From contig JAXHUM010000015.1 in assembly GCA_034189325.1 (NCBI GenBank), positions 30,394 through 94,393 of the forward strand: a stretch of 64,000 nucleotides of DNA, written 5' to 3'. This document shows positions 54,786 to 62,669 of this stretch, piece after piece. This DNA is from JAXHUM01 sp034189325 (GTDB lineage: Bacteria > Desulfobacterota > DSM-4660 > Desulfatiglandales > Desulfatiglandaceae). The position numbers and the translations under genes are program-made. Each line of letters starts with the position of its first letter. The stretch's first letter is position 1. The notes beneath the pieces are model-generated. The model did not search any database. It saw only the letters and a list, made by a program, of their open reading frames with translations, and was not told where the DNA came from.

Positions 54786-55214
54786 GGTTGGTTTGTCTTC
54801 ATCGAAAGAAAGCGCAATTTATCTAGTATGTCTCGAGCCGCTTTTTCTTTTCCCAAACATATCAGCAAACTTCGTACCTACAGGAAGGGAACAAAAGTTC
54901 ACCAAAAAACAATTGTTTAGAGGGGCCACGTAAATAGGGGACAGATATGTTTGCAATTGAATGCCACTTTTTTTGGAGACGAATTGCCACATAGTGGCAT
55001 TATATTTCACCTAAATTCTGCAATCCCGAAGGGTGGAAAATCATGAAAAATCAGATCAATTTTTTGATCACCAACATAATGCGGTATTAATGGCTTGGCA
55101 ACATGCTCTATCTGTTTGAAATCATGATGTAAGCTCATCCTTTCCATGGTTTTGCATGCAGATTTTAGGTTTCACGGTGATTGAGAGGGGATAACCACTC
55201 TTAAGGATGCGTTG
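54786..55214. other. 429-bp gap with inverted-repeat element
   Basis: Between the transglycosylase and a small membrane protein on the - strand; holds copy B of the short repeat at 55010-55169 and no recognised gene. Confidence 0.55.
55010..55169. mobile_element. Short inverted-repeat element (MITE-like), copy B
   Basis: 160 bp with the same ends as copy A and flanked by the direct repeat TTTCA (55005-55009, 55170-55174). Relative to copy A it lacks exactly 96 bp; the missing segment in A is bounded by GCAAT direct repeats (53038 and 53134), so B looks like an internal-deletion derivative. Confidence 0.88.
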
Positions 55215-55391
55215 TCAAGACCCCTTTGTCAGGTTTTCTGGGGGGTCAAGATTGTCCAGGAATTCTCTGAACCAGGGGGGATTGACAAAGAGGATATAGA
55301 TGAGAAAGACAGCGGTTAATGGAAAGAAGAAAACGATAAGGTCTATTGCCAATATCCCGATGGCAAGAAATATTCGTTTTGTCATGTTCAT
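55215..55391 (-). CDS. Small membrane protein
   Basis: 58 residues from the ATG at 55391 (AGGAG six bases upstream), much better than the longer frame to 55499. One or two hydrophobic segments (RIFLAIGILAIDLIVFFFP; LTAVFLIYILFV) and an acidic, proline-rich C-terminus (NLDPPENL). No known family. It is divergent from the HTH regulator, so could belong to surface-polymer biogenesis, by context only. Confidence 0.65.
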   Translation of the reverse strand: MNMTKRIFLAIGILAIDLIVFFFPLTAVFLIYILFVNPPWFREFLDNLDPPENLTKGS

Positions 55392-55527
55392 TTGACACTC
55401 CTGAGCGGTTTCTGGGTGGGTTTGATCGATACAATCATAGGTGAATATCAAAAAAAGATTATCAGATTTCTGATAAAAATGCCTGTCTTTTCTTGACAAT
55501 ACCAGTCATTTAGGGAATACTTACTGC

Positions 55528-55546
55528 TTGTTCAAAAAGTGAACAA
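55528..55546. promoter_or_regulatory. Inverted repeat TTGTTCA-N5-TGAACAA, possible operator
   Basis: Perfect seven-base dyad with a five-base spacer in the 264-bp region between the small membrane protein and the HTH regulator. Its form suits a dimeric HTH protein such as the regulator downstream; autoregulation is inferred. Confidence 0.5.
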
Positions 55547-55655
55547 ATGAACGGGTGGAATGATTATTTTCTCAATCCAGATTCTCAGAAAGCCAGGAAG
55601 GTAGTCCCTTGAGGTCTCCATCCAGGGTCTTGAGAGGTTGGTTCCGCAGATCCCA

Positions 55656-56234
55656 ATGGACAAGAAAGATATCCACACCCTCCGGTTGATGGCGGAAATT
55701 GAGCGCGATGGGAGTCGCAGTCAGCGGGAATTATCGCAACGCTTGAATATCTCGCTTGGCCTGATTAACGCATTTCTCAAGAGATTGGTAAACAAAGGAC
55801 ATTTTAAGGTCAAGACTATGCCTCGAAACAGGGTCAAGTATTTCCTGACCCCAAAGGGATTGGCTCGAAAGAGCAAGCTCACGGTGGAATATCTTCGGTA
55901 CTCGGTGAACTTCTATGGTGAGATCAAAGGCCTGCTCCTGGAGAAATTCGGGCAGATGGAGGAAAAGGGTGTGAACTCGGTTCTTTTTATGGGAGCGGGA
56001 GAAGTGGCTGATCTGGCATACCTCTATCTGCAGCTCACCAATATAAGGTTGGTAGGTGTTGTGGACGAGGGGCTGGTGGGCGAGGATTTTTTCGAATTCA
56101 CGATTGAGGGGTTTGAAAGGCTGAAGCACGTGGATTGGGATAGGATCTTGTTGACCCGTCTCGATGACACGGATGATGACATAAAGCGCCTGATCGAGCA
56201 AGGGTTTAGGGCGGAACAGATAGTGGTGATATGA
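55656..56234 (+). CDS. Winged-helix regulator with C-terminal Rossmann-like module
   Basis: 192 residues from the ATG at 55656; a TTG at 55638 is possible. Residues 1-75 form a MarR/EPS-associated winged helix (SQRELSQRLNISLGLINAFLKRLVNKGH). The rest is a Rossmann-like module (SVLFMGAGEVADLAYLYL; LVGVVDEG; DRILLTRLDD) like those in the sugar-island enzymes. The final four bases overlap the ATG of the NusG-like gene. It likely senses a sugar or nucleotide and controls the export operon. Confidence 0.85.
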   Translation: MDKKDIHTLRLMAEIERDGSRSQRELSQRLNISLGLINAFLKRLVNKGHFKVKTMPRNRVKYFLTPKGLARKSKLTVEYLRYSVNFYGEIKGLLLEKFGQMEEKGVNSVLFMGAGEVADLAYLYLQLTNIRLVGVVDEGLVGEDFFEFTIEGFERLKHVDWDRILLTRLDDTDDDIKRLIEQGFRAEQIVVI

Positions 56235-56743
56235 ATTGGAAGGATCTCGGGTGGTATGCCCTTCATACGCGGAGTCGCTTTGAGAAGAAGGTCTACGATA
56301 GTCTCTGCGGAAAGTCCCTAGAGGCCTTTTTGCCCCGTGTGGAGGTGATGAGCAGGAGGAAGGACCGTCGCAAAAGGATCATGGTCCCAATAATTCCGGG
56401 CTATGTATTTGTGCGCACCGATCTTGATGTGGAGGAATATTGGCGAATCATTAAGACCGTCGGTGTTGTCAGAATGGTATCTTTTAAATCTCGTCCTGTC
56501 CCTGCCAAGGAAGAAGAGATGGCTTCCCTGATGATTCTGGACGGCACCGACCGCACGGTCCATAACCGGGAGTATATGCGGAAAGGGGAGAAGGTCGTAA
56601 TTATGGAAGGTCCCCTGAAAGGTCTCACCGGGTTCTACCTCCAACATAAAAAAGAACCGGACAAGGTCGTCATATCCGTTGAGCTTTTACACCGGTCTCT
56701 GGAGATTGAAATCGATGACTGGGCCTTGGAAAAGGTGCCCTAG
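56231..56743 (+). CDS. NusG/UpxY-like transcription antiterminator
   Basis: 170 residues: NGN domain (WYALHTRSRFEKKVYDSL, IIPGYVFVRTDLDVEEYWRII) and a C-terminal KOW segment (GEKVVIMEGPLKGLTGFYLQ). Specialised NusG paralogues of this type (RfaH, UpxY, LoaP) promote read-through of long polysaccharide operons. Translationally coupled to the HTH-Rossmann gene (overlap ATGA) and placed just ahead of export genes, which fits that job. No canonical ops site was found upstream. Confidence 0.9.
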   Translation: MNWKDLGWYALHTRSRFEKKVYDSLCGKSLEAFLPRVEVMSRRKDRRKRIMVPIIPGYVFVRTDLDVEEYWRIIKTVGVVRMVSFKSRPVPAKEEEMASLMILDGTDRTVHNREYMRKGEKVVIMEGPLKGLTGFYLQHKKEPDKVVISVELLHRSLEIEIDDWALEKVP

Positions 56744-56869
56744 TCCAGCCACATGGCATGGGCGGTGTTTTTCATTCTTATCAGGCCACGGTCACAGTAA
56801 GCGAATGCCTCGCGGGTTCTATGAGACCTTTGAAATTTGTCTATGTAATTAGAGGAGCGGAGCTGTACC

Positions 56870-56972
56870 GAGACCTTTGAAAAATGCTCAATTTTGTTCA
56901 AGTGCGAGGAAGGTAAAAAGGCAGTGCGGCCGGGGATCATTAGGAAGTCAGGGGACGTTTTGAAATTGGCTC
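56870..56972. repeat. Degenerate copy of the GAGACCTTTG repeat
   Basis: The first 45 or so bases (GAGACCTTTGAAAAATGCTC onward) match the 142-bp element at 60581 closely. The right end near 56951-56972 (GGGGACGTTTTGAAATTGGC) is a decayed version of its right end, and the middle is different or deleted. Another half-end, GAGACCTTTGAAA, is at 56823. Lies between the NusG-like gene and the epimerase. Confidence 0.65.
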
Positions 56973-56999
56973 ATACCCATGAGATAAAAGGAGAGTAGA

Positions 57000-57959
57000 G
57001 TGAAGGCATTGATTACAGGAGGCGCAGGTTTTATAGGATCTCATCTGGCGGAAAAGCTTTTAGATTTGGGACATGAGGTGTTTATCATCGATAACCTGTG
57101 GACGGGAAAGCTGGCCAATATCTCCAAAATAAAGGATCACCAAAGGCTGCATTTGGTCGTGGACACCATCTTAAATGAATCCGTGATGAATGAGCTGATC
57201 TTTAAGATAGACCACATTTACCATCTGGCTGCAGCGGTTGGTGTCAGAAATATCATGGATAACCCGGTGGAGACCCTGGATATCAATGTGAAGGGGACGG
57301 AGGCGGTCCTGAGGCTGGCCAACCGGTTCAAAAAAAAGGTTATGATCGCCTCAACCTCGGAAGTCTATGGAAAACATGTGGAGCATCCCCTGTCAGAAGA
57401 TGATGACCGGATCTTGGGAACAGTCAAAAAAAGGCGATGGGCCTATGCCTGCTCAAAAACCTTGGACGAGTTTTTGGCCCTTGCTTATTTTGATGAAAAA
57501 AAGCTGCCAGTGATTATTGCCCGGCTTTTTAATACGGTAGGACCTCGACAAACAGGGCGATATGGGATGGTACTACCCAATTTCGTGCAAAGCGCCCTTC
57601 TTGGAAAACCCATAAGCGTCTTTGGTGATGGGACACAAAGCAGGAGCTTTACCCATGTGGATGACGTGGTTGAGGGCTTCACAAAACTCATGGACGAACC
57701 AGCGGCAGAGGGCGAAATCTTCAACGTGGGCAATGACTCCGAGGTGACTATCAACGAACTGGCCCAAAAGGTCAAAGAGATGGCTGGGAGCGACTCGGAG
57801 ATAGAACATATCCCGTATGAAAAGGCCTATGGGCCCGGTTTTGAGGATATGCACCGGCGCTGTCCTAACATCGCCAAGATCAACCGGCTCATTGGATTCA
57901 GGCCTTCCCACGATCTGGAGGATATTATCAGTAGTGTGATCGATTACTTCAAGGAATAG
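57000..57959 (+). CDS. NAD-dependent sugar epimerase/dehydratase
   Basis: 319 residues from a GTG at 57000 with AAAGGAG upstream. Extended SDR: ALITGGAGFIGSHLAEKLL, IDNLWTGKLANI, HLAAAVGVRNI, active-site region YACSKTLDEF, and RLFNTVGPRQTGRYGMVLP. The typical YxxxK is YACSK here. Resembles GalE/UXS relatives; substrate (UDP-hexose or hexuronate) cannot be fixed. Ten bases before the next gene. Confidence 0.88.
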   Translation: MKALITGGAGFIGSHLAEKLLDLGHEVFIIDNLWTGKLANISKIKDHQRLHLVVDTILNESVMNELIFKIDHIYHLAAAVGVRNIMDNPVETLDINVKGTEAVLRLANRFKKKVMIASTSEVYGKHVEHPLSEDDDRILGTVKKRRWAYACSKTLDEFLALAYFDEKKLPVIIARLFNTVGPRQTGRYGMVLPNFVQSALLGKPISVFGDGTQSRSFTHVDDVVEGFTKLMDEPAAEGEIFNVGNDSEVTINELAQKVKEMAGSDSEIEHIPYEKAYGPGFEDMHRRCPNIAKINRLIGFRPSHDLEDIISSVIDYFKE

Positions 57960-57968
57960 GAGACACTA

Positions 57969-59555
57969 TTGGGCGATTCGGTAAAAGTGGCTGTGTGCGG
58001 GGCAGGTTACTGGGGGAAGAATCTGGTCCGTAATTTTGAGGCCTTGAAGGTCTTGGGCAAGATATGCGACAGCAATCAAGAGACCCGTGAGGCATTCTTG
58101 TCATCCTATCCCCATGTAACGGCCACGGATTCCTATAAGGATATTCTGGACGACGCCTCCTATACCGCGGTCGCTGTGGCAACACCTGCTGAAACCCATT
58201 ACCGAATGGTGAAAGAGGCCCTCCAAGCGGGCAAGCATGTGTTCGTGGAAAAGCCCCTGGCCCTTCTGGAAGAGGAAGGGATCGAATTGCATGAACTGGC
58301 CCAGGAAAGGAAGAGGGTGCTCATGGTGGGACATCTTCTTCAGTATCACCCGGCAGTAGTGAGGCTCAAGCAGTTGGTGTCCGAGGGGGACCTGGGAAAG
58401 ATCCAGTACATCTATTCCAACAGATTGAACCTTGGGAAAATCCGAAGAGAAGAAAACATCCTCTGGAGTTTTGCCCCTCATGATATCTCGGTTATACTCG
58501 CCCTAACAGGTGAAATGCCCGAAAGAGTGATTAGTTCCGGGGCGAATTATCTGCACCAAAAGGTGGCGGACGTCACATTGAGCAACCTCTCCTTTCCTTC
58601 AGGCGTGAAGGCCCATGTCTTTGTAAGCTGGCTTCATCCTTACAAAGAGCAGAGGCTTGTGGTTGTGGGAGACCGGAAGATGGCCCTTTTCAATGATGTC
58701 GAGCCTGAGGACAAGCTCTTGCTTTACCCTCACAAGATCGAGTGGAAGGACCATATGCCGATGCCTGAAAAAAAGGAGGCTCAAAAGGTGTCAGTGGAGA
58801 ACAAGGAGCCTCTTCGGGAAGAGTGCCTCCACTTTATCGAATGTGTTAAAAGCGGTCTCAAACCGAGAACCGACGGGGAAGAGGCTTTAAGGGTGCTGAA
58901 GGTTTTGCAGGCCTGTCAGGACTCCCTGGAACAGGGTGGGGCGCCCGTCCTCCTCTCAAAGGGGCCAGGCGAGCTTGGAGGGAAGAATGTCCAGATTCAT
59001 GAGACGGCAATCATTGATCCGGGCTGCAGCATAGGAACGGGGACCAGAATCTGGCATTTTACTCATGTGATCAAGGGGAGTACAATCGGACGTGACTGCA
59101 ATATCGGTCAGAACGTGGTGATCGGTCCTGATGTGATCATCGGAAACAGTGTCAAGATCCAAAACAATGTTTCCGTATACCCAGGGGTCACACTGGAGGA
59201 CGGCGTGTTTTGCGGCCCCTCCATGGTCTTCACCAATGTGTATAACCCGAGGAGCCATATTCCCCGGAAAAGTGAGATACGTCACACCCTTGTGAAGGAG
59301 GGGGCGACACTAGGCGCCAACTGCACGATCCTGTGTGGTCATACCATTGGCCGCTTTGCCTTTGTTGGCGCTGGCGCTGTTGTCCTGCACAATGTGCCCG
59401 ATTTTGCCCTGGTGGGCGGGAATCCGGCCGTGATCAAGGGCTGGATGTGCCGTTGCGGTGTCCGGCTCCATTTCGAGGATGCCTATGCCGTGTGCGACGT
59501 ATGCGGTGCCCGGTATGAAAAAAAAGATGAAGGTGTCCGAGAATCGATGTCTTGA
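57969..59555 (+). CDS. Gfo/Idh/MocA dehydrogenase fused to left-handed beta-helix acyltransferase
   Basis: 528 residues from a TTG at 57969; AGGAGA sits five bases ahead, and no ATG is nearer. Residues 1-330 are a Gfo/Idh/MocA oxidoreductase (VAVCGAGYWGKNLVRNFE; KHVFVEKPLAL). About 340-500 is a hexapeptide-repeat acyltransferase (NVQIHETAIIDPGCSIGTG; VVIGPDVIIGN). A Cys-rich end (MCRCGVRL, CDVCGARYE) may bind zinc. WbpB/WlbA plus WbpD/WlbB functions are normally on separate genes in the UDP-diacetamido-glucuronate pathway. The WbpE-type aminotransferase is not in the window. Confidence 0.9.
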   Translation: MGDSVKVAVCGAGYWGKNLVRNFEALKVLGKICDSNQETREAFLSSYPHVTATDSYKDILDDASYTAVAVATPAETHYRMVKEALQAGKHVFVEKPLALLEEEGIELHELAQERKRVLMVGHLLQYHPAVVRLKQLVSEGDLGKIQYIYSNRLNLGKIRREENILWSFAPHDISVILALTGEMPERVISSGANYLHQKVADVTLSNLSFPSGVKAHVFVSWLHPYKEQRLVVVGDRKMALFNDVEPEDKLLLYPHKIEWKDHMPMPEKKEAQKVSVENKEPLREECLHFIECVKSGLKPRTDGEEALRVLKVLQACQDSLEQGGAPVLLSKGPGELGGKNVQIHETAIIDPGCSIGTGTRIWHFTHVIKGSTIGRDCNIGQNVVIGPDVIIGNSVKIQNNVSVYPGVTLEDGVFCGPSMVFTNVYNPRSHIPRKSEIRHTLVKEGATLGANCTILCGHTIGRFAFVGAGAVVLHNVPDFALVGGNPAVIKGWMCRCGVRLHFEDAYAVCDVCGARYEKKDEGVRESMS

Positions 59556-59671
59556 GGGAACGCTGTTGTTGGATCCGGTATATCGAAAGAACAGCATCTC
59601 GGTTCTTTTAAAAATCTGTCTCCCTATCGCCTGATTATCTATAAACAGCCCATCTGATGGGCGAGTTACAA

Positions 59672-60475
59672 ATGGTCAAGAGTTTTTTCTATTTTATTCG
59701 TCTCCTTTTTCTGGAGAGGTATCTTATCCTGTCCATGGCGAAGAGGGAGGTGGCAACCCAGTATGTCGGCTCTCTTTTGGGTTTTATCTGGACCTTTGTC
59801 AATCCCGTCATCATGATTTTGGTGTTCTGGGTGGTCTTCAGCCTTGGGTTTAGAATAAAGCCTTTGAATGATGTGCCCTTTGTTGTGTGGTTGACAGCCG
59901 GAATGGCTGCCTGGTTTGTTTTTGCTGAAATACTGAACGGGTCAGCAGGAGTTATTGTTTCAAACGCTCACCTCATCAAGAAAACGCTCTTTCACTCCCA
60001 TATTCTTCCTGTCATCAAGATCCTTTCCTCCTTGATCACACATTCCATATTTCTTGTAGTGCTGATCGGATTGATCGCACTGCAAAACATGCCTTTCAGC
60101 TTTTACTACTTTCAGTTTTTATACTATCTCTTCTGCATGTGCATCCTGGCCCTCGGCCTCGGCTGGATGGTTTCAGCACTGAATCCATTTATTAGGGATA
60201 TCGGGCAGATCGTCGGCGTAATCCTTCAGATGGGATTTTGGGCTACACCCATATTTTGGGAACTGACCATGATGCCGCCAAAACTTCAGACAGTATTTAA
60301 ATGTAATCCCATGTTTTACATTGTCCAAGGGTATCGTGAGTCGTTTATCTATTTTTTGCCTTTTTGGAAACATCCCTATCAGACCGCCTATTTCTGGACA
60401 GTTGCCGTCACGGTCTTGGTTGTCGGTGCGTTGGTTTTTAAGAAGTTGAAGCCCCAGTTTGCCGATGTTCTGTAA
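59672..60475 (+). CDS. wzm: ABC-2 polysaccharide exporter permease
   Basis: 267 residues from the ATG at 59672; a start at 59657 adds five. Six hydrophobic segments of the ABC-2 type: REVATQYVGSLLGFIWTFVNP then MILVFWVVFSLGF, with the PFIRDIGQIVGVILQMGFW region before the last helices. With Wzt it exports a lipid-linked O-polysaccharide or teichoic-type polymer through the inner membrane. Unusually, a 142-bp repeat lies between it and wzt. Confidence 0.9.
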   Translation: MVKSFFYFIRLLFLERYLILSMAKREVATQYVGSLLGFIWTFVNPVIMILVFWVVFSLGFRIKPLNDVPFVVWLTAGMAAWFVFAEILNGSAGVIVSNAHLIKKTLFHSHILPVIKILSSLITHSIFLVVLIGLIALQNMPFSFYYFQFLYYLFCMCILALGLGWMVSALNPFIRDIGQIVGVILQMGFWATPIFWELTMMPPKLQTVFKCNPMFYIVQGYRESFIYFLPFWKHPYQTAYFWTVAVTVLVVGALVFKKLKPQFADVL

Positions 60476-60580
60476 GGGCCTTTATCAGGAGTGATCGGCC
60501 TGAATTAAGTGGCTGATCAGAGCTAGGAGTTTGTTGAGGAATTCAGTTCCTTAAGCGTATGGACCAATATGAATGCTTTA

Positions 60581-60722
60581 GAGACCTTTGAAAAATGCTC
60601 AATTTTGTTCAAGTGCAAGGAAGGCGAAAATTTTAACCGGAGGAATATCTTGAATATTTCGAGGATTAAAATTTGATCCTGACACCGCAATTGGGCAAAA
60701 GGGGGCGTTTTGCAAAGGTCTC
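60581..60722. mobile_element. 142-bp inverted-repeat element between wzm and wzt
   Basis: Starts GAGACCTTTGAAAAA and ends TTTTGCAAAGGTCTC, an inverted terminal repeat (14 of 15). Flanked by the four-base duplication TTTA (60577-60580 and 60723-60726). It contains an inner imperfect hairpin (AATTTTAACC...TTAAAATT). No coding capacity; MITE-like. The element ends 21 bp before the wzt ATG, so the wzt ribosome-binding site lies next to its right end. Confidence 0.85.
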
Positions 60723-60743
60723 TTTAATTGTTCGAGTTTCGTC

Positions 60744-62135
60744 ATGAATGATAACATCGCCATACATGTCAATCATCTAATAAAGACATACCGCCTCTAC
60801 GACACTCACGCAGACAGGGTCAGAGAGGCCTTCCATCCTTTCAGGAGAAAATATCATCATTCGTTCAATGCCTTGAGTGATGTCTCATTTCAGGTTCGAC
60901 AAGGAGAAACTCTCGGGATTATCGGCCGAAACGGCAGTGGAAAGTCAACGCTTCTCCAGATTGTGTGTGGCGTTCTCCGGGCCACAGCAGGAAGTGTTGA
61001 GGTCAACGGAAGGATATCGGCCCTTCTGGAACTGGGAGCCGGGTTTAATCCTCAATTCTCAGGTCGGGAAAATGTGTACATCAATGGATCCATCCTCGGA
61101 TTGAGGCGTGAAGAGATAGATGCCAGGTTTGATGACATCGCTGCCTTCGCAGACATAGGTGATTTCATCAACCAGCCAGTCAAGTCCTATTCGAGCGGCA
61201 TGGTTGTTCGGCTGGCTTTTGCCATAGCCATCAGCATAGACCCGGATATTCTCATTGTCGATGAAGCCCTTGCCGTAGGTGATGAGGCCTTCCAACGTAA
61301 GTGTTTCGCGCGTATCAAAGAGATCCAGGAAAACGGCGGCACCATACTTTTTGTGTCTCACGGGGCAGGGACGATCATTGAGCTCTGCAACCGGGCCTTG
61401 CTGTTGGATCAGGGTGAGCTGCTCATCGAAGGGGCCCCCAAGCAGGTGGTTTCTTATTATCACAAAATGATTTTTGCTCCCCCGGAAAAAATCGAAGAGA
61501 TAAAGAGTGAATGGCGAGGAAATCCGAACAGGTTAAACCTTGTATGGGATGAGAAGGAAGAGGAAAGCGATAAAAACCGCGGTAATGGAGTGGCAAAGAA
61601 AAAAAAGCCCGCACAGGAATCGTTTTATGTCCCGGATATGGTGCCCAAAAGCACCATCTACTATGAAAGGCGAGGCACTTTGATCGACAAACCCCACATA
61701 ACAACCCTCGATGGTAGAAAGGTCAATGTCCTTGTCCATGGTGAGGAATACATATATACCTACGCGGTCTTTTTTGAACAACCGGCGTTTCAGGTTCGTT
61801 TCGGCATGCTCATCAAAACTCTGAGCGGCTTTGAGATAGGAGGGGCCGCAACAGCTCCAGCCGGAGAGGGGGTAGACTATGTTGAGAGCGCAACGTGCTG
61901 GAATGTGAAGTTTTACTTTCGTTGTCTTTTGAATCCCGGGGTGTACTTTCTTAACGCCGGTGTGTTGGGAATCCTTAACGGGGCTGAAGAATATTTAGAC
62001 AGGAATGTGGATATTGCCATGTTCAGGGTCCAAAAACGGGAAAGCCTTCGTTCAACGGCCATAGTCGACTTTATCAAACATGTGGATGTGAGCATGGCTG
62101 AAGATATAGGCAATAGACGCGAGGCAAAAGCCTGA
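60744..62135 (+). CDS. wzt: ABC exporter ATP-binding protein with C-terminal carbohydrate domain
   Basis: 463 residues. ATPase: Walker A IGRNGSGKST, signature SYSSGM, Walker B ILIVDEALAVGDE, H-loop FVSHGAG. A linker of charged, low-complexity sequence (about 245-300) leads to a Wzt-type carbohydrate-binding domain (TTLDGRKVNVLVHGEEYIYTY, FGMLIKTLSGFEIGGAATAP) that reads the polymer's end group. Pairs with Wzm for export. Separated from wzm by 268 bp because of an inserted repeat. Confidence 0.93.
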   Translation: MNDNIAIHVNHLIKTYRLYDTHADRVREAFHPFRRKYHHSFNALSDVSFQVRQGETLGIIGRNGSGKSTLLQIVCGVLRATAGSVEVNGRISALLELGAGFNPQFSGRENVYINGSILGLRREEIDARFDDIAAFADIGDFINQPVKSYSSGMVVRLAFAIAISIDPDILIVDEALAVGDEAFQRKCFARIKEIQENGGTILFVSHGAGTIIELCNRALLLDQGELLIEGAPKQVVSYYHKMIFAPPEKIEEIKSEWRGNPNRLNLVWDEKEEESDKNRGNGVAKKKKPAQESFYVPDMVPKSTIYYERRGTLIDKPHITTLDGRKVNVLVHGEEYIYTYAVFFEQPAFQVRFGMLIKTLSGFEIGGAATAPAGEGVDYVESATCWNVKFYFRCLLNPGVYFLNAGVLGILNGAEEYLDRNVDIAMFRVQKRESLRSTAIVDFIKHVDVSMAEDIGNRREAKA

Positions 62136-62185
62136 TAGTATGTGTGGGTGATCGTGATAGCTGACAAAACAGTGGCCGCGCAGAT

Positions 62186-62215
62186 ATTTAGGCTGTAGGC
62201 ATTTAGGCTGTAGGC
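62186..62215. repeat. Tandem 15-bp repeat before four-helix-bundle gene
   Basis: ATTTAGGCTGTAGGC occurs twice in exact tandem. GCCTTCAGCCTTCAG at 62599-62613, just after the gene, reads as CTGAAGGCTGAAGGC on the other strand. Thus the gene sits between AGGCTG-type repeats in opposite orientation. Confidence 0.75.
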
Positions 62216-62223
62216 AGAGAATC

Positions 62224-62577
62224 ATGCGTGATCATACAAAACTCAGGGCCTTTGAATTGGCTGATGAAGTGGCGCTTCTGATCTATCGAGCAACTATGGG
62301 ATTCCCCAAGGAGGAAACATACGGGTTGACTTCCCAAATGAGAAGGGCCGCGGTTTCAGTTCCATCAAACATCGTTGAAGGGTGTGCACGTGAGAGTCAG
62401 ACCGAATATCTTCGCTTTCTTGAAATCGCGTTCGGTTCTTTAAGGGAGTTGCACTACCAGCTTGGCCTGTCCAAACGCCTGGGATATTTTAATGAAGTTG
62501 AGATTTCCGGCTGTGAAACAAAAATTGTGGAGGCCGAGAAGGTTTTGGGCGCCCTGCTTCGATCAATGCGCAAATAG
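62224..62577 (+). CDS. Four-helix-bundle protein (S23/23S rRNA intervening-sequence type)
   Basis: 117 residues: LRAFELADEVALLIYRAT, TYGLTSQMRRAAVSVPSNIVEG, EYLRFLEIAFGSLRELHYQL, typical of the four-helix-bundle family first found in 23S rRNA intervening sequences. Here it is not in rRNA but in a polysaccharide operon between wzt and a sulfotransferase-like gene, and is flanked by AGGCTG repeats. The function is unknown; it may be a cassette that moves with the repeats. Confidence 0.88.
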   Translation: MRDHTKLRAFELADEVALLIYRATMGFPKEETYGLTSQMRRAAVSVPSNIVEGCARESQTEYLRFLEIAFGSLRELHYQLGLSKRLGYFNEVEISGCETKIVEAEKVLGALLRSMRK

Positions 62578-62598
62578 CGCAGACTTTGAGAGCTAATA

Positions 62599-62613
62599 GC
62601 CTTCAGCCTTCAG
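62599..62613. repeat. Flanking repeat GCCTTCAGCCTTCAG
   Basis: Right-hand counterpart of the repeat at 62186-62215, two units of GCCTTCA on the + strand. Confidence 0.6.
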
Positions 62614-62669
62614 ACAAACCAACCTGGCTAGTCACCTAAAATGAATAATAAGAAATGGAGAAGCCAGTA

